Shown: in pieces, positions 1 to 5,034 of the stretch
Layout of the letters: every line of letters starts with the position of its first letter
How positions within the stretch are numbered: the first letter of the stretch is position 1
NCBI GenBank assembly: GCA_937897665.1
Contig: CALCPB010000181.1
Location: forward strand, 1-5,034
Source: an uncultured Halomicronema sp.
Lineage (GTDB): Bacteria > Cyanobacteriota > Cyanobacteriia > Phormidesmidales > Phormidesmidaceae
DNA: 5,034 nucleotides
Direction of reading: 5' to 3'
Position numbers and translations under genes: made by a program
Notes under the pieces: model-generated
Databases searched by the model: none
Seen by the model: only the letters and a program-made list of their open reading frames with translations
Told to the model about the DNA's origin: nothing

Positions 1-119
1 GCCAGTCGCCATTATGACGCCTCCAGCCTTGGCAATCAGCAGACTTTGCCATAGCGGGCTCGCGCAAACCATATCTTTGGCGATCGCCCACCCTTTAATC
101 GCTTTTTAGTTAGACAGTT

Positions 120-548
120 ATGGAACGTGGACTACTTTGGCTCCCCTTGTTAGGGGTTTTTATCTGGCTAGCCTGGGCCGGTTGGCATGAATATCGCAAG
201 TTAGAAGCCTACAAAATCTGGGCGACCGACTTTGAACGGGCTAAATACGATATTTACGCCGCCCTCGGGCAGGTGGATGCGCGGCTCGTCTGGGGTCGTC
301 CGACCCGCCAAGGCCCTGAGCAACTACAAGAAGTCGCCCTCGACACAGTGACACAGATTACCCTCTGCACATCGCCCTCGCTACCCGCCACGGCCAGCCT
401 ACCCAAGGGGTGTGACGTTTGCCTGGAGCTCACGCTGGATTCTGGCGAGCACCGCTGGATTCCGTTCACAGATACAGCGCTCGCAGCCGCCTGGCAAAAT
501 CGGTTGCAGACCCTGCAAAAGTCGCTACAATCAACGCCACAGCCTTAG
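120..548 (+). CDS. Conserved cyanobacterial-type membrane-anchored protein of unknown function, upstream of ftsQ
   Basis: The 142-aa product has one N-terminal hydrophobic segment (about residues 4-22, rich in L, W, V, I) followed by a soluble domain. Residues 22-50 form a charged, aromatic helix-like stretch (WHEYRKLEAYKIW, then DFERAKYDIYAALG). From about 72 to 118 it looks like alternating beta strands, and residues 119-135 look like a final amphipathic helix (AAAWQNRLQTL). That order resembles a bacterial PH-like fold, but this is inference only. Three cysteines (83, 98, 101) have no obvious ligand pattern. I recall similar short proteins in cyanobacteria near ftsQ, but I know no function. 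No clear Shine-Dalgarno precedes ATG 120, which is common in cyanobacteria; a TTTAAT at 94-99 could be a -10 box. The gene ends 67 bp before ftsQ on the same strand, so co-transcription is likely. It may act at the membrane in division, judged by position alone. Confidence 0.85.
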   Translation: MERGLLWLPLLGVFIWLAWAGWHEYRKLEAYKIWATDFERAKYDIYAALGQVDARLVWGRPTRQGPEQLQEVALDTVTQITLCTSPSLPATASLPKGCDVCLELTLDSGEHRWIPFTDTALAAAWQNRLQTLQKSLQSTPQP

Positions 549-615
549 TACTCCCCGTCTTTCAGTTTCTGAGATTGGTCTATGGCAGTCTCCTTTTCGG
601 TTTGCGCGATCGCCC

Positions 616-1464
616 ATGACTGAACTCGTCACCCCTTCTCCTGAAGAGCTTTCACATCGCCGCCGAACGCTCAAAAAACAGCGCCGGACGCGCAATTTGC
701 AGCACATTTGGCGAGTTTTTGCCATCGGTGGCCTAGCCGTTGGGGCGTTCTGGCTCATGCGCAATCCCTTTTGGTTATTGCTACAGAGTGATGATCAGAT
801 CATCCTCAACGGCAATGACATGCTCGACGAGGCCGCTGTCTATGAACTGCTGGCCCTGGAATATCCTCAGCCATTGTTCGAAATCGAACCCGAGGTCATC
901 GTGCAGCGTCTCAGTACCCAATCACCCATCGCCGCCGCCCAGGTCGATCGACAGCTATTTCCCCCTCGCTTAGAGATCACGCTGCAAGAACGACAGCCAG
1001 TAGCGGTCACCGTGCCGCTCCAACCCTTAGCCGATACCAATGCTGAGCTGACACCCACCAATCATGCCGGCTTGCTCGATGCCCAAGGCTATTGGATGCC
1101 ACAAAATTCTGTGGGCGTAAATCGCGAATTTAATGTACCAGCATTGCGCGTTCGGGGCTTTCACCCCAGATATCGCTCCCAGTGGCCGCAGCTCTATCAG
1201 GCCCTGCAGACCAGTGAGATTGCAATTACTGAAGTCGATTGGCGATCGCCCAGCAATCTAATTGTGCAGACCGAGCTAGGACAAGTTCATTTAGGCGTTT
1301 TTAGCCCGCAACGACTACAAACCCAATTGGCCACACTCCCCCGATTCCGCTCTCTGACCGACCAAACCAATTTACCCGCCGTTGACTATATCGATTTAGT
1401 CCGCCCTGAAACCCCAGCCGTCAAGCTCGTCAATCCAGCGGCATCAGCCTCAGACTCACCTTAA
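616..1464 (+). CDS. ftsQ: Cell division protein FtsQ (POTRA-domain, single-pass membrane protein)
   Basis: FtsQ is a bitopic divisome protein that links early ring components to the septal peptidoglycan machinery. The 282-aa product has the expected order: a basic cytoplasmic tail (residues 1-30, with RRR and KKQRR), one membrane segment (about 31-48, IWRVFAIGGLAVGAFWLM), a POTRA domain (about 58-128, including FPPRLEITLQERQPVA at its end), and an FtsQ beta domain to about 263 ending in VDYIDLVRPE. A short Pro/Ala/Ser tail follows. The frame is open upstream to an ATG at 412, but that start would overlap the preceding gene by 137 bp and add 68 unrelated residues. ATG 616 gives an N terminus of the length I expect in cyanobacterial FtsQ (about 14 residues before the first arginine cluster). 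No clear ribosome site precedes it. It lies between the 142-aa gene and ftsZ, the usual cyanobacterial ftsQ-ftsZ pairing. Confidence 0.93.
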   Translation: MTELVTPSPEELSHRRRTLKKQRRTRNLQHIWRVFAIGGLAVGAFWLMRNPFWLLLQSDDQIILNGNDMLDEAAVYELLALEYPQPLFEIEPEVIVQRLSTQSPIAAAQVDRQLFPPRLEITLQERQPVAVTVPLQPLADTNAELTPTNHAGLLDAQGYWMPQNSVGVNREFNVPALRVRGFHPRYRSQWPQLYQALQTSEIAITEVDWRSPSNLIVQTELGQVHLGVFSPQRLQTQLATLPRFRSLTDQTNLPAVDYIDLVRPETPAVKLVNPAASASDSP

Positions 1465-1695
1465 GAAATAATGAAGTTGACCCGGTTTCCCTGCAATTTT
1501 TCTGCAAATGGGGTACTTTTTTAAGCTAGTTCGAGCAAGTTGCGATCGCCGCCATTTTGTCTGCAAGACGCTTCTATATCTGCCGTTTCAGGCAGTCTGC
1601 AGTTTGTTTGGTTTTTCCCCCGAAGTACCTTATAGTTGTCTAAATCGTGCGGGGTACTGCTTGCTCGGAATTAAATCTTGCCTAGGTAGAGCTTA
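1465..1695 (+). promoter_or_regulatory. ftsZ leader / intergenic regulatory region
   Basis: This 231-bp gap separates ftsQ from ftsZ, far more than the other same-strand gaps here (67 and 91 bp), so ftsZ probably has its own control. It holds a HIP1 site (1542-1549), three copies of GGTACT or its complement (1512-1517, 1624-1629, 1653-1658), three CTGCAA words (1491-1496, 1502-1507 and 1561-1566), and a short inverted repeat CTGCC-6-GGCAG (1580-1595). The promoter candidate is listed separately. No intrinsic terminator for ftsQ is visible. Confidence 0.55.
1608..1636 (+). promoter_or_regulatory. Candidate ftsZ promoter
   Basis: TATAGT at 1631-1636 matches five of six bases of the sigma-70 type -10 consensus. 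TTGGTT at 1608-1613 lies exactly 17 bp upstream but matches only the TTG of the -35 consensus. Transcription would start near 1643, giving a leader of about 50 nt before ATG 1696. The -10 lies between AGTACC (1624-1629) and GGTACT (1653-1658), an inverted pair that could bind a regulator. This is a pattern match without start-site data. Confidence 0.4.
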
Positions 1696-2976
1696 ATGTC
1701 TTCAAATTCAGCACCGACAAGTTTTGATTCCGACGACTTCTCGACGAATGGTTCTCATGTTCCCGTTGAGTATGAGTCTTCGTCAGCTAGGGCAAGCGAA
1801 GATGATGCTCCATCCGATTCCCCCAGTGTTCTTAACAATGCTAGTAGTGATCCCAGAGTAGTTTCTGGAGAAATGCTCCTAAACGGTGAGACTGTGCCCA
1901 GTAATATTGCAAAAATCAAAGTTATCGGTGTTGGCGGGGGTGGCTGCAACGCGGTCAACCGGATGATTCACAGTGGCCTCTCTGGAATCGAGTTCTGGAC
2001 AGTCAACACAGACGCCCAAGCGTTATTGAATACCGCTACGGAAAATCGCCTACAGATCGGGCAGAAGCTGACTCGCGGGTTAGGCGCGGGTGGTAATCCC
2101 GCAATCGGCCAAAAAGCAGCAGAAGAATCCCGCGACGAGGTAGCTGCTTCACTCGAAGAGTCTGATCTCGTGTTTTTTACGGCTGGCATGGGCGGCGGTA
2201 CCGGCACGGGCGCTGCCCCCGTCGTCGCGGAAGTTGCCAAAGAGTCTGGGGCCTTGACTGTCGGCGTGGTCACCCGGCCTTTTACCTTCGAAGGACGGCG
2301 ACGCACTGGTCAAGCCGATGATGGCATTGAAGCCCTGCAAAGCCGGGTCGATACCCTCATTGTGATTCCCAACGATCGCCTCCTATCGGTCATTTCTGAA
2401 CAAACTCCCGTTCAAGAAGCATTCCAATCTGCCGACGATGTGCTGCGTCAGGGCGTTCAAGGCATTTCCGACATCATCATGATTCCCGGCTTGGTCAATG
2501 TTGACTTCGCTGACGTTCGAGCAGTTATGGCAGATGCCGGTTCTGCCCTAATGGGCATTGGCATTGGCTCTGGCAAATCACGAGCCCGCGAAGCAGCGGT
2601 CGCCGCCATTTCTTCTCCCTTACTAGAGTCTTCTATTGACGGCGCTTCGGGGGCGGTCTTCAACATCACCGGTGGTTCTGATCTAACCCTGCATGAAGTT
2701 AATGCTGCAGCCGAAATCATCTATGAAGCCGTTGACCCCAACGCTAATATTATTTTTGGTGCGGTGATTGACGAGCGGATGCAGGGTGAAGTACAGATTA
2801 CGGTGATTGCCACCGGCTTTAATCTGGAATCCCACGGCGGGCAGATTGATGCCACGCGTATTACCCCACTGAAACGCAACAAGCTAAATGTAGCCCCCAC
2901 TTCTACAGAGACGAATAGTGGTAGTGGCGGTCTGGATATTCCAGAGTTCTTGCAGCGTCGTCGCCCCAATCACTAA
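1696..2976 (+). CDS. ftsZ: Cell division protein FtsZ (tubulin-like GTPase)
   Basis: FtsZ binds and hydrolyses GTP and polymerises into the Z-ring that directs septation. The 426-aa protein shows every hallmark. Residues 1-70 are an acidic, Ser-rich, low-complexity extension. The GTPase core begins at [17 protein letters not shown] (74-90), the tubulin signature [10 protein letters not shown] is at 166-175, and the T7 loop NVDFAD is at 268-273 with catalytic-type D270 and D273. GSALMGIG (282-289) and [14 protein letters not shown] (322-335) belong to the C-terminal core subdomain. A linker follows from about 376 to 413, then the conserved C-terminal peptide [11 protein letters not shown] (414-424) that binds partners such as SepF/ZipN-type proteins. 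ATG 1696 has a weak AGG-TAGAG ribosome site (1684-1691). An internal ATG at residue 60 would remove the extension, but cyanobacterial FtsZ proteins commonly carry such extensions of similar length, so the upstream start is preferred. Confidence 0.98.
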   Translation: MSSNSAPTSFDSDDFSTNGSHVPVEYESSSARASEDDAPSDSPSVLNNASSDPRVVSGEMLLNGETVPSNIAKIKVIGVGGGGCNAVNRMIHSGLSGIEFWTVNTDAQALLNTATENRLQIGQKLTRGLGAGGNPAIGQKAAEESRDEVAASLEESDLVFFTAGMGGGTGTGAAPVVAEVAKESGALTVGVVTRPFTFEGRRRTGQADDGIEALQSRVDTLIVIPNDRLLSVISEQTPVQEAFQSADDVLRQGVQGISDIIMIPGLVNVDFADVRAVMADAGSALMGIGIGSGKSRAREAAVAAISSPLLESSIDGASGAVFNITGGSDLTLHEVNAAAEIIYEAVDPNANIIFGAVIDERMQGEVQITVIATGFNLESHGGQIDATRITPLKRNKLNVAPTSTETNSGSGGLDIPEFLQRRRPNH

Positions 2977-3057
2977 TTGCGCGAAATTTCCGTTGAACCA
3001 GTCTTTAATGACGATGAGTCCGTTTGGTTTGCGTGCTTCCTTGAGCAAGGGTTGATT

Positions 3058-3070
3058 GAGGTAAACTTTG
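3058..3070 (+). promoter_or_regulatory. Ribosome binding site with TTG start codon of thiD
   Basis: GAGG at 3058-3061 is followed by six bases and then TTG at 3068-3070. An in-frame TAA at 3062-3064 lies just upstream, so no earlier start is possible. No ATG or GTG occurs in frame before the conserved VALTIAGSDSGGG stretch. The site therefore fixes the start at TTG. Confidence 0.75.
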
Positions 3071-3880
3071 GCGGCTTCTCTCATTCCCTCGGTAGCGCTC
3101 ACGATTGCTGGTTCTGATAGTGGCGGCGGGGCGGGTATTCAGGCAGATCTTCGCACGTTTGCCTTTCACCAAGTGCATGGCACCAGCGCACTCACCTGTG
3201 TAACGGCTCAAAATACTTGTGGTGTAACCCGAGTCGATGCTTTACCCCCCGCAGCTGTAGTGGCTCAAATCGAAGCTGTCATCAGTGACATTCAGGTGCA
3301 AAGTGCAAAGTTAGGCATGCTACTCAATACGGATATTATGCTGGCCGTCGCAAAAATCATGGCTCAGTCATCCATCCCGTTTTGGGTAGTTGATCCGGTG
3401 ATGGTTTCGCGTACGGGTGCTCAGCTCGTTGATGATGCCGCGATCGCCACACTGACCACCCACCTCATTCCACTCGCCACTGTCCTCACACCCAACCGCT
3501 ACGAGGCACAAATTCTCAGCGGTCAAGCGATTGAGACCTTGAGCGATATGCAGCTGGCGGCCCAAAAAATTCACGCTCTCGGTGCCCAAACGGTTCTGAT
3601 TAAGGGCGGCGGCATGGCGGGCCAGTTACGGGGAGATGACGTCTGGTATGACGGCGAACAGGCCACGACGCTCACTACCACCACCGTTGAAACGTCAGAT
3701 ACCCACGGGACTGGCTGTACATTGTCGGCCGCGATCGCGGCCAATCTAGCCCTCGGCAAAGAGCAATTTATCGCCGTTCGTGACGCTAAGGACTACGTCA
3801 CTCAGGCCCTACAACATGCGCTCCGGATTGGCCGAGGGCAAGGCCCCGTAGGGCACTTTTATCCATTACTATCGGGCTGA
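3068..3880 (+). CDS. thiD: Hydroxymethylpyrimidine / phosphomethylpyrimidine kinase ThiD
   Basis: ThiD phosphorylates 4-amino-5-hydroxymethyl-2-methylpyrimidine twice, giving the pyrophosphate that ThiE joins to the thiazole in thiamine synthesis; it acts in the cytosol. The 270-aa length is typical. Ribokinase-fold motifs are in order: GSDSGGGAGIQAD (15-27, substrate side), TAQNT (46-50), K81-GML, VVDPVM (107-112), TPN..E (141-146), LIKGGG (177-182), and DTHGTGCTLSAA (211-222), in which GTGC supplies the anion hole and C217 is the family's catalytic-type cysteine. Translation starts at TTG 3068 with GAGG six bases upstream. It sits 91 bp after ftsZ on the same strand with no obvious terminator between, so read-through is possible. 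No TPP riboswitch sequence is visible ahead of it. Its last 22 bp overlap the 3' end of the convergent 165-aa gene. Pyridoxal kinase is a related alternative, but the motif set favours ThiD. Confidence 0.95.
   Translation: MAASLIPSVALTIAGSDSGGGAGIQADLRTFAFHQVHGTSALTCVTAQNTCGVTRVDALPPAAVVAQIEAVISDIQVQSAKLGMLLNTDIMLAVAKIMAQSSIPFWVVDPVMVSRTGAQLVDDAAIATLTTHLIPLATVLTPNRYEAQILSGQAIETLSDMQLAAQKIHALGAQTVLIKGGGMAGQLRGDDVWYDGEQATTLTTTTVETSDTHGTGCTLSAAIAANLALGKEQFIAVRDAKDYVTQALQHALRIGRGQGPVGHFYPLLSG
3727..3742. repeat. HIP1 site extended to a perfect 16-bp palindrome
   Basis: GGCCGCGATCGCGGCC is a perfect palindrome centred on the HIP1 octamer GCGATCGC (3731-3738), inside thiD. Other exact HIP1 octamers are at 80-87, 606-613, 1242-1249, 1542-1549 and 3440-3447. 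HIP1 is strongly over-represented in many cyanobacterial genomes and supports the taxonomic assignment. The site at 606-613 ends 3 bp before the ftsQ start codon. Confidence 0.85.
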
Positions 3881-4356
3881 CCCCAGTGAGATTCCCAGTC
3901 GGGGCAAGTCTCAGCTTCTGGCCCATAGGGATACATCGCACAGACCAGCATATTGCCACCGTGGGTCTGTCCACAATAATGCTTGCAGCCAATACAGGTA
4001 GCGTGGTCGTTAACCATCGGGTCAACATGACTGAGAATGGGCGCCGTCATCGTTTCGAGCCAAGTTTCGAGCGCCCCCGCCAAGGGCACCACAACCGGAG
4101 TAATCAGTTCAGAAAATTCTTCTGAAAAGCGCTCAGCTTCATGATCCAGTACATCTTCAAAGGGCTCTACAGCCTGATTGATATCCTCTGCCCAGCGCTC
4201 TAATGCTGGCCGTAGCTGTTTTTCAATATCATCGGCCAGACTATCCACAGCTTCTACAGCACCATGCAAAGTCTGCTCAGCCCAAGCTTCAGTCGCCCGT
4301 GCCGCCTGATCTAATACGTCGCTCAGCTCTCTTGCCCAATCCTCAAAATCGCTCAT
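3859..4356 (-). CDS. Acidic helical protein with C-terminal five-cysteine motif, function unknown
   Basis: The 165-aa product has two parts. Residues 1-108 are strongly acidic and predicted helical, with repeated amphipathic stretches (for example DDIEKQLRPALERWAED, 42-58) reminiscent of phasin or apolipoprotein-like surface-binding helices. Residues 118-156 form a compact module: CIGCKHYCG (121-129), GGNMLVCAMYPYGP (133-146), CPDW (151-154). The spacing is C-x2-C-x3-C-x10-C-x11-C with H126 and H132 nearby, which suggests zinc or Fe-S binding; this is inference. I believe the module recurs in cyanobacterial hypothetical proteins but know no function. The start is firm: AAGGAG lies 4 nt before ATG 4356. 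The start overlaps the stop of the phasin-like gene in ATGA, so the pair is probably translationally coupled. No signal peptide is seen. Its 3' end overlaps thiD by 22 bp on the opposite strand. Confidence 0.85.
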   Translation of the reverse strand: MSDFEDWARELSDVLDQAARATEAWAEQTLHGAVEAVDSLADDIEKQLRPALERWAEDINQAVEPFEDVLDHEAERFSEEFSELITPVVVPLAGALETWLETMTAPILSHVDPMVNDHATCIGCKHYCGQTHGGNMLVCAMYPYGPEAETCPDWESHWGQPDSNG

Positions 4357-4721
4357 TGATCTCCTTTACGCTTGAGGGCTTCCAGCTGCTGACGCATTGA
4401 TTCGACCTGCTGTCGTAAGGCATCGGCCTCGCGTGCTTCAGCAGTCGTCTCATCATCATCCACAATTTCAATGCGTCGAGGCTCATCCTGAGACACTGCA
4501 GCGGTCGTTGTCACACTCTCTTGCGCTCGCTGCATCATCTTGTTAATCAGCTGCTGGGCTTCTTCCGCGCTCAGCTCTCCCCGTTCGACTAGCTCATTGA
4601 CCACCGTTTGGGTCTGTTCACGCAAATCTTTCAGCGTACTGCCCGCCCTTTCACCAGCATAAGACGCCGCCCCCATCCCTAAATAAAACGCTTTTTGAAC
4701 GAGATCGCCAAAGCCCGCCAT
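4353..4721 (-). CDS. Phasin-like small helical protein
   Basis: The product is 122 aa from ATG 4721, or 124 aa from ATG 4727. ATG 4721 is preferred because GAGGA lies six bases upstream, whereas it abuts ATG 4727 directly. The N-terminal part (FGDLVQKAFYLGMGAASYAGE) followed by TLKDLREQTQTVVNELVERGELSAEEAQ in two helices matches what is commonly annotated in cyanobacteria as a phasin/PHA-granule-associated domain: an amphipathic helix, then a region where a helix turn carries the G-E-L-S-A-E-E-A pattern. A low-complexity acidic and Thr-rich linker follows (about residues 70-97), then a short Gln/Arg/Glu-rich coiled coil (about 99-118). Such proteins can coat polyester granules or act as general helical scaffolds; a role in PHA here is unproven because no pha gene is in view. 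It is the first gene of an operon with the cysteine-motif protein and has a good promoter candidate directly upstream. Confidence 0.8.
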   Translation of the reverse strand: MAGFGDLVQKAFYLGMGAASYAGERAGSTLKDLREQTQTVVNELVERGELSAEEAQQLINKMMQRAQESVTTTAAVSQDEPRRIEIVDDDETTAEAREADALRQQVESMRQQLEALKRKGDQ

Positions 4722-4745
4722 CGTCATTCCTCAGAAATATCGCTT

Positions 4746-4774
4746 TGTATAGGATAAAGACTGCAGCCTGGCAA
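4746..4774 (-). promoter_or_regulatory. Candidate promoter of the phasin-like / cysteine-motif operon
   Basis: On the minus strand TTGCCA (4774-4769) matches five of six -35 bases. A 17-bp spacer follows, then TATACA (4751-4746), which matches four of six -10 bases. Transcription would begin near 4741-4740, about 20 nt before ATG 4721, leaving room for the GAGGA ribosome site. This is the best -35/-10 pair I found in the window. Confidence 0.5.
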
Positions 4775-4825
4775 CGACCACTAGGGTTAACCGACTGACA
4801 CGCGCCTAGAGGTTATCACCCTGCA

Positions 4826-4852
4826 ATAGCCGCAATGGAGAGGTACGGCTAT
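4826..4852. repeat. Inverted repeat downstream of ffs
   Basis: ATAGCCG (4826-4832) and CGGCTAT (4846-4852) form a perfect 7-bp stem with a 13-nt loop. It begins about 20 nt past the 3' end of the SRP RNA on the minus strand. No T-run follows in either direction, so it is not a standard intrinsic terminator; it could serve 3'-end processing or stabilisation. The right arm overlaps one copy of a 10-bp direct repeat (GGTTATCACC 4811-4820, GGCTATCACC 4847-4856). Confidence 0.4.
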
Positions 4853-4871
4853 CACCTTCTCAAAATACGAA

Positions 4872-4968
4872 GAGACCCGGAGACCACGCCTGTCACAAGC
4901 ATCCCGTAATGCTGCTACCTTCCGGTCCTGACATGATTTGGGCGTTGTGACCGCATGGGTCCAGGTCA
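4872..4968 (-). ncRNA. ffs: Signal recognition particle RNA (4.5S type, bacterial small SRP RNA)
   Basis: The minus strand carries the diagnostic SRP helix-8 core CAGGACCGGAAGGTAGCAGC (4930-4911). It has a GGAA tetraloop (4923-4920) closed by ACC/GGT and the conserved asymmetric-loop bases that bind the Ffh M domain. Flanking arms pair: GTCACAA (4951-4945) with TTGTGAC (4898-4892), and outward GACCTGG (4967-4961) with CCGGGTC (4880-4874). The result is one long hairpin of about 95-97 nt, the size of bacterial small SRP RNA. With Ffh, this RNA targets nascent membrane proteins to the SecYEG translocon through FtsY. The ends are estimated from pairing and may be off by a few bases. The gene is oriented with the phasin-like operon but separated from it by about 150 bp that contains a separate promoter candidate. 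Confidence 0.93.
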
Positions 4969-4973
4969 ACTCC

Positions 4974-4982
4974 AGGATAACA
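4974..4982 (-). promoter_or_regulatory. Candidate extended -10 promoter of ffs
   Basis: TGTTATCCT (minus strand, 4982-4974) fits an extended -10 element (TG-n-TATCCT, four of six -10 bases). Its end is 7 bases before G4967, the first paired base of the SRP RNA, so the predicted start and the RNA 5' end agree. I see no convincing -35 hexamer upstream, which is tolerated by extended -10 promoters. Confidence 0.35.
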
Positions 4983-5034
4983 CTAATTTCTCGCGTCCTG
5001 TTGGTCTCATGCTCAGTCTTGAGCCAAATCAGAC

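Noticed and set aside
1..119. Possible truncated gene at the left edge: a plus-strand frame ending in TAG at 52-54, or a minus-strand frame starting at ATG 72.
   Set aside because: Both frames are short and open by chance-compatible lengths, neither shows a recognisable motif, and they contradict each other. A D-alanine ligase or other neighbour cannot be identified from these bases.
412..615. Upstream extension of ftsQ from ATG 412.
   Set aside because: It would overlap the 142-aa gene by 137 bp, and the added residues have no FtsQ character. ATG 616 gives the expected N-terminal architecture.
1623..1658. LexA-type operator at the ftsZ promoter, suggested by AGTAC.
   Set aside because: The second half-site of the cyanobacterial pattern (GTWC at the required spacing) is not present at any of the three GTAC words.
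3009..3030. Hammerhead-ribozyme-like word GATGAGTCCG ahead of thiD.
   Set aside because: The full CUGAUGA core is missing a base, no GAAA follows stem II, and no matching cleavage stem is present.
3049..3060. Intrinsic terminator after ftsZ suggested by CCTTGAGCAAGG.
   Set aside because: The stem is only 4-5 bp with a very small loop and no T-run follows.
2977..3067. TPP riboswitch upstream of thiD.
   Set aside because: The conserved CTGAGA and ACCTGATC-type boxes of the THI element are absent, and 91 bp leaves little room for one.
4787..4969. Sixty-residue minus-strand reading frame over the SRP RNA region.
   Set aside because: It coincides with the structured SRP RNA, whose base pairing explains the sequence; the peptide shows no protein features.

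Overview
This is a cyanobacterial chromosomal segment. Three things point there: six perfect copies of the HIP1 octamer GCGATCGC in 5 kb, an FtsZ of cyanobacterial type (long N-terminal extension, [11 protein letters not shown] tail), and several proteins that look like cyanobacterial-only families. A Leptolyngbya/Synechococcales-like host is a guess from overall protein character, not something the sequence proves.

Layout. The plus strand carries four genes: a 142-aa membrane-anchored protein of unknown function (120-548), the divisome gene ftsQ (616-1464), ftsZ (1696-2976) behind a 231-bp leader with a plausible promoter, and thiD (3068-3880), which makes the pyrimidine half of thiamine and starts at TTG. 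The minus strand, read from the right edge inward, carries the SRP RNA gene ffs (about 4968-4872), a phasin-like 122-124 aa protein (4721-4353), and a 165-aa acidic protein with a five-cysteine C-terminal motif (4356-3859). The last two overlap by the four bases ATGA and almost certainly form an operon. The 165-aa gene converges on thiD, and their 3' ends overlap by 22 bp.

How the genes work together. FtsQ and FtsZ build the division ring. The 142-aa protein, encoded just upstream in the same direction, is a candidate accessory membrane factor, but this rests on position only. ThiD is metabolic and probably reads from its own ribosome site or by read-through from ftsZ. SRP RNA serves membrane-protein targeting. 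The phasin-like/cysteine-motif pair is the least understood part of the window and the best candidate for a small uncharacterised module. I see no mobile element, CRISPR array, tRNA or defence system. Most of the window is ordinary conserved cyanobacterial DNA, and nothing here proves a new system.
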